Assembly (NCBI RefSeq): GCF_026151655.1 | Contig: NZ_JAMQPN010000002.1 | Coordinates: 682,001-746,000, forward strand | Reading direction: 5' to 3' | Source of the DNA: Leptospira soteropolitanensis | Lineage (GTDB): Bacteria; Spirochaetota; Leptospiria; Leptospirales; Leptospiraceae | Length of the DNA: 64,000 nucleotides | Part shown: positions 8,008 to 17,995 of the stretch, one piece after another | Layout of the letters: the number at the start of each line of letters is the position of its first letter | Numbering within the stretch: position 1 is the stretch's first letter | Notes under the pieces: generated by a model | What the model was told of the DNA's origin: nothing | The model's input: only the letters and a program-made list of their open reading frames with translations | Database searches by the model: none | Made by a program: the position numbers and the translations under genes

Positions 8008-9189
8008 TTATAACTTCAAATACTCACTTTTTAAAACAAAACTTCCTTCTTCCACAATAGCTTCACCCGATTCCACACCAGTCACAACTTCAACCCAATT
8101 GTCGTAAACTTTCCCCACTCCAATTTTTTTGGCAGAAAAGGATCCATCCCCATTACGAACAAAAACAAAGTTTTCGCCCTCAATTTTGTGAATACAATTC
8201 ACAGGAATCACCTTAGCTTTGTTTACTGATGACTCAACCATAGCACCAACTACTGTTGCAGTAACACTTTGTCCGGGACGAAGCCTTCCTTTTGAGTTTC
8301 TTACTTCCAAACGTATTTCCGCGGTTTTCTTTATTGGATCAATGACATCACCGACATGGGAAACTACTGCTTTCAAAGAATCATCTTTAGATCCAATTGG
8401 AATCACTTTTGCTTCATTTCCCATACGAATCGATGCTAAATCTTTTTCATATACTTCCAAATTGATCCAGAGCACACTTAAGTCAGCAACAGTAAATAAA
8501 TTGTCACGCGCATTAACTGCCTGACCAATAATAGCCTCTCTTTCTGTGACCGTACCTGAAATCGGAGTTCTTATGTATAAGTTTTTGGAATTATATTTTC
8601 CTGCTTCCAAATTTGCAATTTCGACTTCATTGAGACCTAGATTTTCAAGTGCGTTTCGAGATGTTTCCATTTCTGCTTTGACTGATTTATAATCCATTAA
8701 GGACATCTCATATTCTTTAGCTGAGGTAACCTTTCTTTCATATAAATCCTTTGCTCTATCAGCTTGCACCTTTAAAGCTTCCAGTCTTGCTCTCGCTTTC
8801 AAATAATTTGCTTCAGTAGTTCCCAATTCAACAGATTGGATGGAGGCAAGAGCAGTGCTTTTTTTTACATACTCACCTTCCTTTACAAAAACCTGGACAA
8901 TTCGTCCGCTAACTCGAGACCCCACTTTTGCAACACTATTCATATCATAAGAAACTGTCCCAGGAAGTTGCAATTCTTCCTCAAGTGCTTTTTCTTCTAG
9001 GTATACAACAGAAAATGGATGGTTCTTTTGAATTTCCTGAGAGATAATAAATTTGGATTTATCTTCCGTTAAGGCCTCTGTTTTTTTACCTGAGCCAAAG
9101 AATTTAGTATATCCAAAGTATCCTAAACTTCCCACAAGAACAAGTATACTCAATGAGCGAATATTCTTAAAATTGAATTCTGTTTTCAT
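8008..9189 (-). CDS. RND efflux periplasmic adaptor (CzcB/CusB-like)
   Basis: Membrane-fusion protein of 393 residues linking an inner-membrane RND pump to an outer-membrane channel. An N-terminal anchor (about 12-28) precedes two lipoyl half-motifs (about 90-120 with GRIVQVFVKEGEYV, and 203-232 with TPISGTVTERE) on either side of an alpha-hairpin (121-195). A beta-barrel segment and a membrane-proximal domain follow. The start is 5 nt from the stop of the channel gene, making it the last gene of the operon that begins at 14839. No histidine-rich metal-binding N-terminus is seen, so the substrate rests on the pump type alone. Confidence 0.85.
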   Translation of the reverse strand: MKTEFNFKNIRSLSILVLVGSLGYFGYTKFFGSGKKTEALTEDKSKFIISQEIQKNHPFSVVYLEEKALEEELQLPGTVSYDMNSVAKVGSRVSGRIVQVFVKEGEYVKKSTALASIQSVELGTTEANYLKARARLEALKVQADRAKDLYERKVTSAKEYEMSLMDYKSVKAEMETSRNALENLGLNEVEIANLEAGKYNSKNLYIRTPISGTVTEREAIIGQAVNARDNLFTVADLSVLWINLEVYEKDLASIRMGNEAKVIPIGSKDDSLKAVVSHVGDVIDPIKKTAEIRLEVRNSKGRLRPGQSVTATVVGAMVESSVNKAKVIPVNCIHKIEGENFVFVRNGDGSFSAKKIGVGKVYDNWVEVVTGVESGEAIVEEGSFVLKSEYLKL

Positions 9190-9194
9190 ATAAT

Positions 9195-10520
9195 TTAAAA
9201 CTCCGAGCTATCCATCTTTCCGATAGAAGCTTTGTATCCTTCCAAAGCATTGTAATAGAGGTAAATGATTTCATAGTAACTCCTGAGGACACTGAGATAG
9301 TTTTTCTCCGCCTCCAAAAAAGTAACTAAATTAGATGCACCTCGAATGTAAGCAAGCCTTGACTTTTCTTGAACTTCTTTATTCTTTTCGAGGAGTCCCA
9401 TTTTTTGGTAGTCGAGTAACTGCGACTCCCTTGCTTGTAATTCTTTTATGGCAGCAGAAATTTCAGAAATGATTTCGTTTCGTTTGGCATCTACATCAAA
9501 TCCTAATTTTTTATAGGACTCCTCTGATTTTAAAATTTCCCCTTGTTTGCGATCAAATAAAGGTAAAGGTGTGGCTGCATAGACACCAGTTACATTTTCA
9601 TTTCCTTTGTTTAAAAATTCAATCCCCAACGTAAGCGGTGGAATGATTTCTCTCTTTTTTAATTCGATATTCATTCGTTCCCTTTGTTGGCGAATTTTTA
9701 ATGCTACCAAGTCAGGTCTTTCTTCAATATCAAAATCATTTAAATCAATGCCAAATTCACGTGTAGAGATAAATTCTAATCTTCCTTTAATATTCAGAGG
9801 AGAATTTACATCAGATATCCCAATCAGGATTCGTAAATTTTTGACAACTTGTGCACGTAGAATCCGGGCATTTCGGTATTCTCTTTCAATTTGAACACGC
9901 TCCAAAGCCAATCGGTCATATTCCAAAAAAGAAATATCTCCTTTTTCCGCCCTGAGTTTTGTTAAATCCAAAAGGTCTTGATAGTTTTCCAAAAATTCCT
10001 TTTGGTAATTGATCTGCTCCGTTACATAAAGATAGGTCCAAAAATTCTGACGTAATCTCAAACGAAACAAACGATCAAAATCACGAAAACTAGCAATTGT
10101 ACCCAAAAACTCTTGTTTGGCGACCTTTTCTCTTTGCGGAATGACTCCACTCATATCAAAAGGTTGATTATAAATAAAAGAAGTTTCTGGTTTTCCCGTC
10201 GCTGCATTTGCGGAAGCACCCATAAACTGCTGTTGCATATTGACAATAGGATTATAATACAAACTTGCAGTAATGATATCTCCCCGAGCCATACTGATAT
10301 TTTGTTTTTCTCGGAGATATAGCGGATTACTAGTGACTGCAAAATCCTCTAATTCATCTAAATTCCATTTTTCTTTCGAATCCTGGACTCTGGAATCTTC
10401 ACCGAGAAAGAACAACTCATCTTTAGAATGTAGTTCATACACCGCCTTTTCCTTTGGAAAAATAGTATGTGAATGAATTCCGAGAAGGAATAAAACCAAA
10501 AACCTCTTTTGCGATTTCAT
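9195..10520 (-). CDS. TolC-family outer-membrane efflux channel
   Basis: A 441-residue outer-membrane factor. An N-terminal signal peptide (about 1-22) is followed by the long heptad-rich helices of the TolC/CzcC family, arranged as two structural repeats with LxxLRAEKGDISFLEYDRL and EKSRLAYIRGASNLVTFLEAE type segments (about 205-225 and 380-400). The start overlaps the ppa stop by 4 nt (ATGA), and the stop is 5 nt from the adaptor start, so it is cotranscribed with pump and adaptor. It would form the exit duct of the metal-type RND system. Confidence 0.85.
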   Translation of the reverse strand: MKSQKRFLVLFLLGIHSHTIFPKEKAVYELHSKDELFFLGEDSRVQDSKEKWNLDELEDFAVTSNPLYLREKQNISMARGDIITASLYYNPIVNMQQQFMGASANAATGKPETSFIYNQPFDMSGVIPQREKVAKQEFLGTIASFRDFDRLFRLRLRQNFWTYLYVTEQINYQKEFLENYQDLLDLTKLRAEKGDISFLEYDRLALERVQIEREYRNARILRAQVVKNLRILIGISDVNSPLNIKGRLEFISTREFGIDLNDFDIEERPDLVALKIRQQRERMNIELKKREIIPPLTLGIEFLNKGNENVTGVYAATPLPLFDRKQGEILKSEESYKKLGFDVDAKRNEIISEISAAIKELQARESQLLDYQKMGLLEKNKEVQEKSRLAYIRGASNLVTFLEAEKNYLSVLRSYYEIIYLYYNALEGYKASIGKMDSSEF

Positions 10521-11140
10521 ACAGTTACAAATTTCTTTATATAATCTTCGATTCCAAACTGGATGACTTTTATGGCTTCCACACGATCGTAAACTTCAGT
10601 AATCTCTACGGTTCCTGTAGAAGGTGAATTTGGATCAAGTTTGTACGTCAAAAAGTAATGATGGAGTTTGTTGATAAGAGCTTTCGGAACTTCTGAAATG
10701 TCTTTGATTTGACCGAACACTTCGTCCCCTTTAAGGACGGCGACGATTTTGTCATCTGCCTCTCCCTTATCGATCATACGAAGTCCACCAATAGGAATTA
10801 CAGTTAGAATCATATTTCCATGTGTGATGGGATTGACACTAAGCACACAAATGTCAATAGGATCGCCGTCTCCAATGATATCAGGTCTACCAACAACTTC
10901 CGAACAATGTTTTCCAGAAGCTTCTCCCGAAAAAGTTCTCGGTATAAATCCATACAAAGTTGGTGAACGGTTGCTATACTTTTGTGGTCTGTCTACGCGG
11001 ATAAAACCTGAAGCTTTATCTATTTCATATTTCACAGTGTCCTGTGGTGTGAGTTCGATAAAAACATCCAACTCATCTGGAGCTTTTGGTCCGAGTTCCA
11101 ATCCATGCCAAGGATGTGCTACGTAATAATTAGGTTTCAT
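10517..11140 (-). CDS. ppa: Family I inorganic pyrophosphatase
   Basis: Hydrolyses PPi to phosphate in the cytoplasm, pulling biosynthetic reactions forward. It has 207 residues. The family signature DGDPIDI places Mg ligands at D91 and D96, and D124 and D129 in RMIDKGEADDK match E. coli D97 and D102. The position is unusual: its start follows the RND pump stop with no spacer, and its stop overlaps the channel gene by 4 nt, so the enzyme is embedded in an efflux operon. Metal-dependent PPases are sensitive to metal balance, which may explain the grouping, but that is speculation. No second ppa is in the window. Confidence 0.93.
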   Translation of the reverse strand: MKPNYYVAHPWHGLELGPKAPDELDVFIELTPQDTVKYEIDKASGFIRVDRPQKYSNRSPTLYGFIPRTFSGEASGKHCSEVVGRPDIIGDGDPIDICVLSVNPITHGNMILTVIPIGGLRMIDKGEADDKIVAVLKGDEVFGQIKDISEVPKALINKLHHYFLTYKLDPNSPSTGTVEITEVYDRVEAIKVIQFGIEDYIKKFVTV

Positions 11141-14100
11141 TTAATTCCTCTTTCTTTTTGATTTCTGTTTTGATTGATTTGTTTTAGAATCTTCTTCATT
11201 ATGAATTTCATTTTCTTCTGGTTCGGAATGATGTGTATGTCCGTTCGAATCGTGCATTTCTAAATCTTTGTATTTTTTCATTTCTTCTACAAAGTATTCA
11301 TTCATCTTACGCTCCCGTTCCATCTGCCTAATTTCTTGTCTTTGTGCTAGTTTGACTAAAAATTCAAAGGCAATGGGAAGAAGAAAACGTGATAAGATGG
11401 TCGCCACAAGTACACCGCCCATAACCACCGTTGCTAGTGGTCTTTGCACTTCGGCCCCAGCACTAGAAGCAATGGCCATAGGCAAAAATCCAATAATGGC
11501 AACAAGTTCTGTGGTCGCCACTGCACGTAGAGTATAAACTGCAGCTTCCACTACAGCTTTGGAAGGATCACGGGTGACTTTTAATTGGTCTTTAAGTGCT
11601 GAGGCATAAACAACGCCGTTTAACACGGATATACCGGCAGCCGCAATAAATCCAACTCCAGCAGGAATCGAAAAAGGAAGTCCCCGGATCACAAGAGAGA
11701 GAATTCCTCCAGAAAGTGATAATGGAACTAAAATAAAAACTCCCAATGCATAGTAGACACTTCCAAAGGCAATAAATAACATCGCAAAAATAATGGCACC
11801 AGCGATCGGAATCACAATGGCAAGACGATTCTTCGCACGAGTGAAGTTTTCAAACTGACCACCCCAATCCACATAATACCCTTGTGGTAATCCAGATTCA
11901 ATAGACTCTGTGGCCGCTTGCACATCATTCACAAATCCAATCATATCTCGTCCACGAACATTCACTTCCACAAGGATCCTACGTTTCAACCCTTCATGAT
12001 AAAGCGCCGCTGGTCCTTCTGTCATCATAATATCAGTAACTTGCCCAAGTGGAACCGTTCCACCAAGCTCAGTCATAACAGGAACGTTTTCAATGACTCC
12101 AATGTCTGTTACGTCGGCATCCAAACGAACAATCAAATCAAATCGTTTGTAACCCTCGTAAACTTTTCCTGCATTGGCCCCAACACGTAAAGTTTCAATG
12201 GTAGTAAGAACTTCTTCAGCACGAACACCGTAACGAGCCATATTTCCGCGGTTCATTTTAATTTCCAGAAGCGGAAGACCTAAAAGTTTCTGTACTCGTA
12301 AGTCTGCGGCTCCCTGGATCTTTTTGATTTTGGAGGCATAATTGTCTGCAATGGATTTGAGTGTTTTAAGATCATCACCATAAATTTTAATTACAATATC
12401 GGCTTTGGAACCGGATAACAACGCATTGACGCGGTTTTCAATGGGTTGCGATAAACTGATGTAGGAAGAAGGAACACTATTGTTCACTGAATTCTTCATG
12501 AGTTCCATCAGTTCTTCTCTATCATGCGCCGAAACCCATTCTTTCCTAGGTTTCAACTTAACCATCATCTCCCCTTCTTCCGAACCTATGGGTTCAGCAG
12601 CAGACTCACCCCTTCCTTGTCTCGAAACTACGCTCACTGCTTCAGGGAATTTTAAAATGACCTTTTCCATTTCCAAATTCAAATCACGAGAATGGTTGAT
12701 GGCGGTGGAGGGAAGGCGTTTGATATCAATGGCAATTTCCCCTTCATCGATCCTAGGTAAAAATTCTGATCCGAGAGTAGATGCTAGGGCAAAAGATAAT
12801 AATACAACTCCAATTCCTGCATAAGTAAATTGGCGTTTGAACTTCATCCCGTAAGTAAGAACTTCTGCATATTTAGTTTGGAATTTATCCCAAAAGGCTG
12901 ACTCATGCAAAATTGGTTTTTTATAAATATAAGACATGAGGGCAGGAAAAGTAGTAATCGAATAAAGAAGTGCTGCACCTAACGCAAAAGCAACGGTGAT
13001 CGCCATCGGACGAAACATCCTACCTTCCACTCCTTCAAGTGTCATGAGCGGTAAGTATACTAGTAAAATAATTCCCACACTAAATGCTGAAGCCCGAACT
13101 ACTTTGATACAGGACTCCATAATCACTTCTTCCATTCCATCTTCCATGTCCTGGGCCGATGTTTTCGAAAGTAGGAAACTTTTACGCAGTAAAAATCCAT
13201 GAAGAGTGGACTCTAACATCACAATGGAACCATCTACAAGAAGACCAAAGTCAAGAGCACCAAGAGACATCAAGTTTCCCACAATGCCAAAGGCATTCAT
13301 AAGAATTGTGGCCACCATCATGGAAACAGGAATGGCTAGGGCAACGGCAAAAGCTCCCTTCACCGTTCCTAAAGTTAAAATAAGACAAACGAGAACAATG
13401 ATGGCAGCTTCTACCAAATTGGTAAATACAGTCGAAAGAGTTCGGCCAATGAATTCCGAGCGGTCATAATACACTTGGATCTTCATCCCTTGGGGAAGAC
13501 GAGATTCAATCTCTTTCATTTTTTCTTTCACTCGGCTCACCACTTGGAGGGAGTTACTGCCTAGTAACATCATGGCAGTCCCACCCACAACTTCGCGTTT
13601 GCCGTTCATGGTACTCAAACCAAAACGAAGGGCAGGACCCGTTTCCACTTTGGCAATTTGGCCCAGTGTCAAAGGAATTCCATCTCTTGAGGTTCTAACA
13701 GAAAGCCTTGCAATATCATCAATCGACTTAAATTGGCTTTCGCCTCGAATCACAAATTGTTCTTCGCCTTTTTGGATATACCCCCCACCTAAGTTAACAT
13801 TGGCACCTTCCAGAGCTTCTGTAATATGAGAGAGAGTTAAATTATGAGATAACAATCGTTTGGGGTCGATTTTAATTTGAAACTGTTTGGCATCTCCCCC
13901 AACCACGTTTACATCAATGATTCCTTTTACGGAACGAAGTTGTCTTGCAACTTCCCATTCCATCACCGTTCGCAGTTCTTCTGGTGAATGGCTTTCTGAT
14001 ACTAGAGCAAATTCATAAATATCACCAAGACCAGTGGCAATCGGAGAAAGTTCAGGTCTGCCATAGGATTTGGGGATAAAGTTTTCTGCTTGTTTGAGCC

Positions 14101-14437
14101 TTTCATTCACAAGTTGCCTTGCAAAATAAATATCTGTTCCATCTTCGAAGATAACGGTTACAGAACTAACACCCGTTCTTGAAATGGAACGAATCTCTGT
14201 GACCTTGGGCATCCCGTTAAACTCAAGTTCGATGGGGTAAGTAATAAACTGTTCTACTTCTAAGGGAGAAAGACCAGGGACCGAAGTCACTGCCGACACC
14301 TGCACGTTTGTCACATCGGGAATGGCATCGATCGAAAGGTGCAGCGCATTGTAAAAACCAACAATGGTGAGTGCTGCTGTCAAAACGAGGACTGTGGCTC
14401 GTTTGTGAATGGAAAACTGAATGATTTTTTCTAACAT
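11141..14437 (-). CDS. Heavy-metal-type RND efflux pump (CzcA/CusA family)
   Basis: An inner-membrane proton-driven exporter of 1098 residues with 12 expected membrane segments and two large periplasmic loops. The transmembrane-4 motif [15 protein letters not shown] matches the heavy-metal subgroup pattern DFGxxVDGxVxxVEN, with Ser replacing the final Asn. Other family blocks present are [13 protein letters not shown] near the N-terminus, [11 protein letters not shown] and PLGQVTDI. The C-terminal tail (from about 1060) is hydrophilic and holds a His-rich cluster, [18 protein letters not shown], which could bind metal, then a Lys/Arg-rich end. The exact metal (Co/Zn/Cd or Cu/Ag) cannot be decided without alignment. 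Confidence 0.88.
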   Translation of the reverse strand: MLEKIIQFSIHKRATVLVLTAALTIVGFYNALHLSIDAIPDVTNVQVSAVTSVPGLSPLEVEQFITYPIELEFNGMPKVTEIRSISRTGVSSVTVIFEDGTDIYFARQLVNERLKQAENFIPKSYGRPELSPIATGLGDIYEFALVSESHSPEELRTVMEWEVARQLRSVKGIIDVNVVGGDAKQFQIKIDPKRLLSHNLTLSHITEALEGANVNLGGGYIQKGEEQFVIRGESQFKSIDDIARLSVRTSRDGIPLTLGQIAKVETGPALRFGLSTMNGKREVVGGTAMMLLGSNSLQVVSRVKEKMKEIESRLPQGMKIQVYYDRSEFIGRTLSTVFTNLVEAAIIVLVCLILTLGTVKGAFAVALAIPVSMMVATILMNAFGIVGNLMSLGALDFGLLVDGSIVMLESTLHGFLLRKSFLLSKTSAQDMEDGMEEVIMESCIKVVRASAFSVGIILLVYLPLMTLEGVEGRMFRPMAITVAFALGAALLYSITTFPALMSYIYKKPILHESAFWDKFQTKYAEVLTYGMKFKRQFTYAGIGVVLLSFALASTLGSEFLPRIDEGEIAIDIKRLPSTAINHSRDLNLEMEKVILKFPEAVSVVSRQGRGESAAEPIGSEEGEMMVKLKPRKEWVSAHDREELMELMKNSVNNSVPSSYISLSQPIENRVNALLSGSKADIVIKIYGDDLKTLKSIADNYASKIKKIQGAADLRVQKLLGLPLLEIKMNRGNMARYGVRAEEVLTTIETLRVGANAGKVYEGYKRFDLIVRLDADVTDIGVIENVPVMTELGGTVPLGQVTDIMMTEGPAALYHEGLKRRILVEVNVRGRDMIGFVNDVQAATESIESGLPQGYYVDWGGQFENFTRAKNRLAIVIPIAGAIIFAMLFIAFGSVYYALGVFILVPLSLSGGILSLVIRGLPFSIPAGVGFIAAAGISVLNGVVYASALKDQLKVTRDPSKAVVEAAVYTLRAVATTELVAIIGFLPMAIASSAGAEVQRPLATVVMGGVLVATILSRFLLPIAFEFLVKLAQRQEIRQMERERKMNEYFVEEMKKYKDLEMHDSNGHTHHSEPEENEIHNEEDSKTNQSKQKSKRKRN

Positions 14438-14512
14438 AATTCCTATTTCAAATTGAAAACGTAGTAGAGACCCAAATTAGGCTCTACTTCTAGACTAATC
14501 TACATGCAACGA

Positions 14513-14839
14513 TTAAGCCAAAACAGGGGGCGGGAGGTATAGAAAGTGAAATAAGATAAGAATTTCGTGAAAAAAAGCAGGTTCTGTTGAAAGTGTAGAC
14601 CAACGAATCACAGAAACTCTCAAAGGAGCTTCGATTCTTCGAGAAGGAACCAGTTTCAAAACTTGGTTGGATTCTTTAGAGGAAGTCAGAACACGAGTCG
14701 TTTCTTCCAACTCGTAGGATTGGTATTGAAAGTCCAAATCTTCGAGAGGAGAAACAAACCGGTCGTCGACCAGATTCAGATTGATGAAAACCGCTAAAAG
14801 CAGGATGAACCCTGACTTCCAGAAGCGCCTAATTTTCAC
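14513..14839 (-). CDS. Small membrane-anchored or secreted protein leading the RND operon
   Basis: A 108-residue ORF starting at GTG 14839, preceded by AGGA seven bases upstream, which supports it being real. Residues about 9-24 are hydrophobic and would act as a signal or anchor. The rest is charged up to a final hydrophobic stretch ending FLYLPPPVLA. It lies 75 nt before the pump gene in the same direction. Short exported proteins of about this size often precede metal RND operons in other bacteria, and a similar sensing or accessory role is possible. I recognise no domain and see no cysteine or histidine cluster. Confidence 0.5.
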   Translation of the reverse strand: MKIRRFWKSGFILLLAVFINLNLVDDRFVSPLEDLDFQYQSYELEETTRVLTSSKESNQVLKLVPSRRIEAPLRVSVIRWSTLSTEPAFFHEILILFHFLYLPPPVLA

Positions 14840-14850
14840 TGTTTTTTCCT

Positions 14851-14875
14851 ATTCTTGAGACCCAGGTTCAAGAAT
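14851..14875. promoter_or_regulatory. Inverted repeat upstream of the RND operon
   Basis: ATTCTTGA (14851-14858) and TCAAGAAT (14868-14875) form a perfect 8-bp inverted repeat with a 9-nt centre, starting 12 bp upstream of the GTG at 14839. It sits between the efflux operon and the divergent bactofilin gene, where an operator for a dimeric regulator would be expected. Confidence 0.4.
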
Positions 14876-14991
14876 CGACCCAGAGACTCAAGTGAAAACC
14901 CCGAAAATATGAACTTTTTTCCATTTCCTTTTGATGACAAATACTTGTGTAGTTGCCAAAACTCGAGAGTCAAACAAGACTATCCTTACCG

Positions 14992-15312
14992 ATGAAAGAC
15001 GAATCTATAGACACCATCATTAGCGACGACATTACGTTTCGCGGAACCCTTTCCTTCAACCAAACATTAAAAATCAAAGGGCAATTCAAAGGCACAATCA
15101 CTTCTCAAGGAAAACTCATTATCGATGAAACAGGCGACGTAGAAGCCGATGTAGAAGTAGGAAGCCTTGTGGTTCACGGAAACCTAAAAGGAAACGTGGA
15201 CGCAAAAGACAAGGTAGAACTTAAAAAAAATGGTAAGGTCGTTGGAGATATCAAAACACCGGGACTCGAAGTAGAATTCGGTTCCAAAATTATTGGCAAT
15301 TGCATCATGTAA
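14992..15312 (+). CDS. Bactofilin
   Basis: A 106-residue polymer-forming cytoskeletal protein. Nearly the whole length is the bactofilin (DUF583) beta-helix with its glycine-spaced repeats (ITFRGTLSFNQTLKIKGQFKGTI, then VVHGNLKGNVDAKDKVEL, read as separate turns), short unstructured ends and no signal peptide. ATG 14992 is chosen because the conserved part begins at once; an in-frame TTG at 14953 would add 13 residues, and neither has a good ribosome-binding site. Bactofilins scaffold envelope and shape functions, and in spirochaetes they influence cell helicity. The end overlaps recJ by 13 nt. Confidence 0.88.
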   Translation: MKDESIDTIISDDITFRGTLSFNQTLKIKGQFKGTITSQGKLIIDETGDVEADVEVGSLVVHGNLKGNVDAKDKVELKKNGKVVGDIKTPGLEVEFGSKIIGNCIM

Positions 15313-17270
15313 CCAAGGTTCACTTCGGACCTTTACTTTCCGAAGTAAGAACCAAAGTTGATTCCAAACGCCCCCTCTTACGTTACTTAGTCGATAAAAG
15401 AGAGGGCCTTCGCAACATTCATCCCAAAGAACTGCTCACATCTGACTTTTCTTGTTTGCATTCCCCCTTCTCCCTTCCCGATCTTTCTGTGGCAGTGGAA
15501 CTTCTACTCAACTCTGTACGGGAAGGAAAAAAAATCCTCCTCTATGGAGATAGAGATTCTGATGGAGTGAGTTCCACCTGTTTACTGGCATTCTTTCTAA
15601 AATCCCATCCAAGCTTTTCTTCTATCAATTTAGAAGTGATGGTTTCATCCGAAAGTGATCCTTACGGTCTTTGTAAAGAAGCCCTGGTAAAAATAAAAAA
15701 AGTAAAACCTGACCTTCTTGTGACACTGGACTTTGGTTCAAGCCAAGCCGATGAAATCGAAGAACTCACAAATACAGGTATCCAAGTCATTGTACTTGAC
15801 CACCACGAAGTTCCTGTTCGTATCCCAACAAACTGTGCTTTGGTGAATCCGAGAAGGACAGATTCCGTTTACCCTGAAAAAAAAATCTGCACAGCAGTGC
15901 TTTCTTTTAAATTAGTATCTGCCATTTTGTTCCGACAAAGTGAGGAATTTGGAAAAGTTTATAAAAAAATAGAGTTTAAAGAAGAAACAGGACAAAATCA
16001 AATCACTTATTTTCAGAATGGAATCAAACTGACAAATGAAACCCTCACCTCACTACCTTTAGATGACAAATCGATTTTTCCTTACCCAGAGAACTTTACG
16101 ACAGCGATCCCAGTGGATGAAGAAAGAAAACTTTTCTTTTACCAATGTTCCAACATCCCAGAGTTTTTTTCTGGATTAGAAGAAGAAACAGACCTTGCCG
16201 GGATTGGAACCATTACCGATATGATGCCTCTTGTTGGGGAAAACAGGCATTTTGTCAAACTTGCTTTAAACTCACTCACCAAACTTTATGTTGGTGATAA
16301 AAAAAGAAAAGGTTTATCGGAACTTTTAAAAGAACTGAAACTTAGCCCCCAAGGTGTGACCACAAAAGACTTAGGTTGGTCGATAGGTCCCGTCCTAAAT
16401 TCGGCAGGCCGAATGGGAAAAACGGAAGAAGCGGTTTCATTATTATTATCGGAAACAACTACAGAGGCAAAAACCAAGGCCAAACAACTCCTTTCCATCA
16501 ATGAAGAAAGAAAAGAAAGAACCAAACGCAATATGGACCGCGTCGAACGTTATTTCCAGAGAAAACCGGAACGAACCGCACACGAAGTCGTATTTTGTTA
16601 TGAACCTGATATGGAACCTGGGGTCAGCGGAATTGTGGCCACAAGGATGGTGGATACTTACAAAAAACCTGCCATTTTTCTTGCACCTGACAATGGTGAT
16701 GCGAGAGGAAGCATTCGTTCCTATGGTCCCGAAAATGTTTTAGAACTATTAGAATCTCTTTCGGAACATTTTTTACATTTCGGTGGCCATCCAGAAGCGG
16801 GAGGATTTTCTATTAAAATCGACCAAATCCCTGCCTTTGAATCGGCATTGTATACGGCTGCTAAAGATTGGCTTTCTGTTGATAAAGAAAAACCCAAAGT
16901 CCACTCCATCGATACAGACTTTACTGTTCTCACCGAAGAAATCGGAGAAAGGTTACTCAAGGAATGGAAAGACCTCGAACCCTTTGGCCAAGGGAATCCA
17001 GATATCAAACTAGCGATTAAAAATGCAAAGGCAATTCACCTAACTCCACTTAGTGGAGGAAAACACGTTCGATTCCATTTGATTGGAAGTGGTTCCTTAA
17101 AGTATATGATTTGGAACAAAGGTAAAGAATTCCAAAAGTTTATGTCAGAACATGGAAGTTTTGATTTGGTAGGAAGTTTGGAAGAAAATTTTTACCAAGG
17201 AAGAACCACCCTTCAATTTATTGTCGAGTGGTTTGGAATCACGGCAGAGAACCCTGCCGTATCAAACTAA
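15300..17270 (+). CDS. recJ: RecJ-like single-strand DNA exonuclease
   Basis: A 656-residue DHH-family 5'-3' exonuclease for recombination and mismatch repair. Catalytic motifs: GDRDSDG at 83-89 (the family usually has GDYDxDG; the Tyr is Arg here but the Asps remain), D144 in LVTLDFG, D167-H168-H169 and D307 in GTITDMMP. The DHHA1 domain ends with GGHPEAGGF, and an OB-like C-terminal domain follows (about 530-650). About 80 residues inserted at 217-295, between the DHH and motif IV, are not usual. The only plausible start is TTG 15300, inside the bactofilin gene. A hairpin plus T-tract follows at 17296. Confidence 0.85.
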   Translation: MHHVTKVHFGPLLSEVRTKVDSKRPLLRYLVDKREGLRNIHPKELLTSDFSCLHSPFSLPDLSVAVELLLNSVREGKKILLYGDRDSDGVSSTCLLAFFLKSHPSFSSINLEVMVSSESDPYGLCKEALVKIKKVKPDLLVTLDFGSSQADEIEELTNTGIQVIVLDHHEVPVRIPTNCALVNPRRTDSVYPEKKICTAVLSFKLVSAILFRQSEEFGKVYKKIEFKEETGQNQITYFQNGIKLTNETLTSLPLDDKSIFPYPENFTTAIPVDEERKLFFYQCSNIPEFFSGLEEETDLAGIGTITDMMPLVGENRHFVKLALNSLTKLYVGDKKRKGLSELLKELKLSPQGVTTKDLGWSIGPVLNSAGRMGKTEEAVSLLLSETTTEAKTKAKQLLSINEERKERTKRNMDRVERYFQRKPERTAHEVVFCYEPDMEPGVSGIVATRMVDTYKKPAIFLAPDNGDARGSIRSYGPENVLELLESLSEHFLHFGGHPEAGGFSIKIDQIPAFESALYTAAKDWLSVDKEKPKVHSIDTDFTVLTEEIGERLLKEWKDLEPFGQGNPDIKLAIKNAKAIHLTPLSGGKHVRFHLIGSGSLKYMIWNKGKEFQKFMSEHGSFDLVGSLEENFYQGRTTLQFIVEWFGITAENPAVSN

Positions 17271-17295
17271 AAAAAGTTTATTAAGCAAACGATTC

Positions 17296-17319
17296 GAAAC
17301 TCTCGAGGTTTCTTTTTTT
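17296..17319 (+). terminator. Intrinsic terminator after recJ
   Basis: GAAACT (17296-17301) pairs with GGTTTC (17307-17312, one wobble) and is followed by seven T residues (17313-17319). A second weaker hairpin, GAATC 17327-17331 with GATTC 17347-17351, follows with a short T run. Both point rightward, 25-80 nt after the recJ stop. Confidence 0.6.
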
Positions 17320-17361
17320 CAAGTAGGAATCCCTTCAAAAAGGAAGAGATTCTTTTCTCCG

Positions 17362-17895
17362 TCAAACGTTGATTAAAACTTTTGATTCATCCACATAAAC
17401 AGGAGTCCATCCTGAATTGTCTTTGAAGTAACGAACCGCTTTGATTCTTAAATTTTTGTCCAGGGTGAACCAGTGGTTAGTATTGGCAGGGATCGAAAGA
17501 AAATCACCTTTACTCACATGGACTTCAAATCTTTCTCCATCAATGATGAATCCAAAAATTCCGCTACCATCAATGATATAACGAACTTCTTCATCTGTAT
17601 GGATATGTAGTTTGTCAAATTTTGCTAACATGTCCTGGATTCCAGGAACTTCGTCATGCAGGACAACGAGGTCATTGGCTTTGTAACCATGTTCTTTCTT
17701 TAGTTGGTCAAATCGATATTCCAATCCTGAAAGAACTTCCGCTTTTTCCGCATCATTTAAGCCCTTTTGGTCAAGGATGAGATCCAAAGTTTCTGGGGTT
17801 TTATAGAATTCATAAACAAGACCCTTGGAAACAAGGAAATCCTTAATTGCTGAGGGATCCTCTAGAGTTCCTGACTTTCTTAGAATGGTTGCCAT
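17362..17895 (-). CDS. mtnD: Acireductone dioxygenase
   Basis: Cleaves acireductone to the methionine precursor 2-keto-4-methylthiobutyrate plus formate (Fe form) in the methionine salvage pathway. It has 177 residues. The cupin metal ligands are complete: H97 and H99 in [10 protein letters not shown]103, and H141 in TNHWF, each one residue later than in the Klebsiella enzyme. No other salvage gene is in the window, so it appears isolated. It lies 100 nt downstream of nuoN in the same direction; that gap contains the 14-bp palindrome TCTGTTATAACAGA at 17973-17986, so it may have its own promoter. Confidence 0.92.
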   Translation of the reverse strand: MATILRKSGTLEDPSAIKDFLVSKGLVYEFYKTPETLDLILDQKGLNDAEKAEVLSGLEYRFDQLKKEHGYKANDLVVLHDEVPGIQDMLAKFDKLHIHTDEEVRYIIDGSGIFGFIIDGERFEVHVSKGDFLSIPANTNHWFTLDKNLRIKAVRYFKDNSGWTPVYVDESKVLINV

Positions 17896-17995
17896 ACGAA
17901 ATACCTACCTACGGACTACCCTCTAGATCCCTATCTATGAATCAATTCGTTTTTCGCTATCCTGGAACTAATTCTGTTATAACAGATTTGCGATT

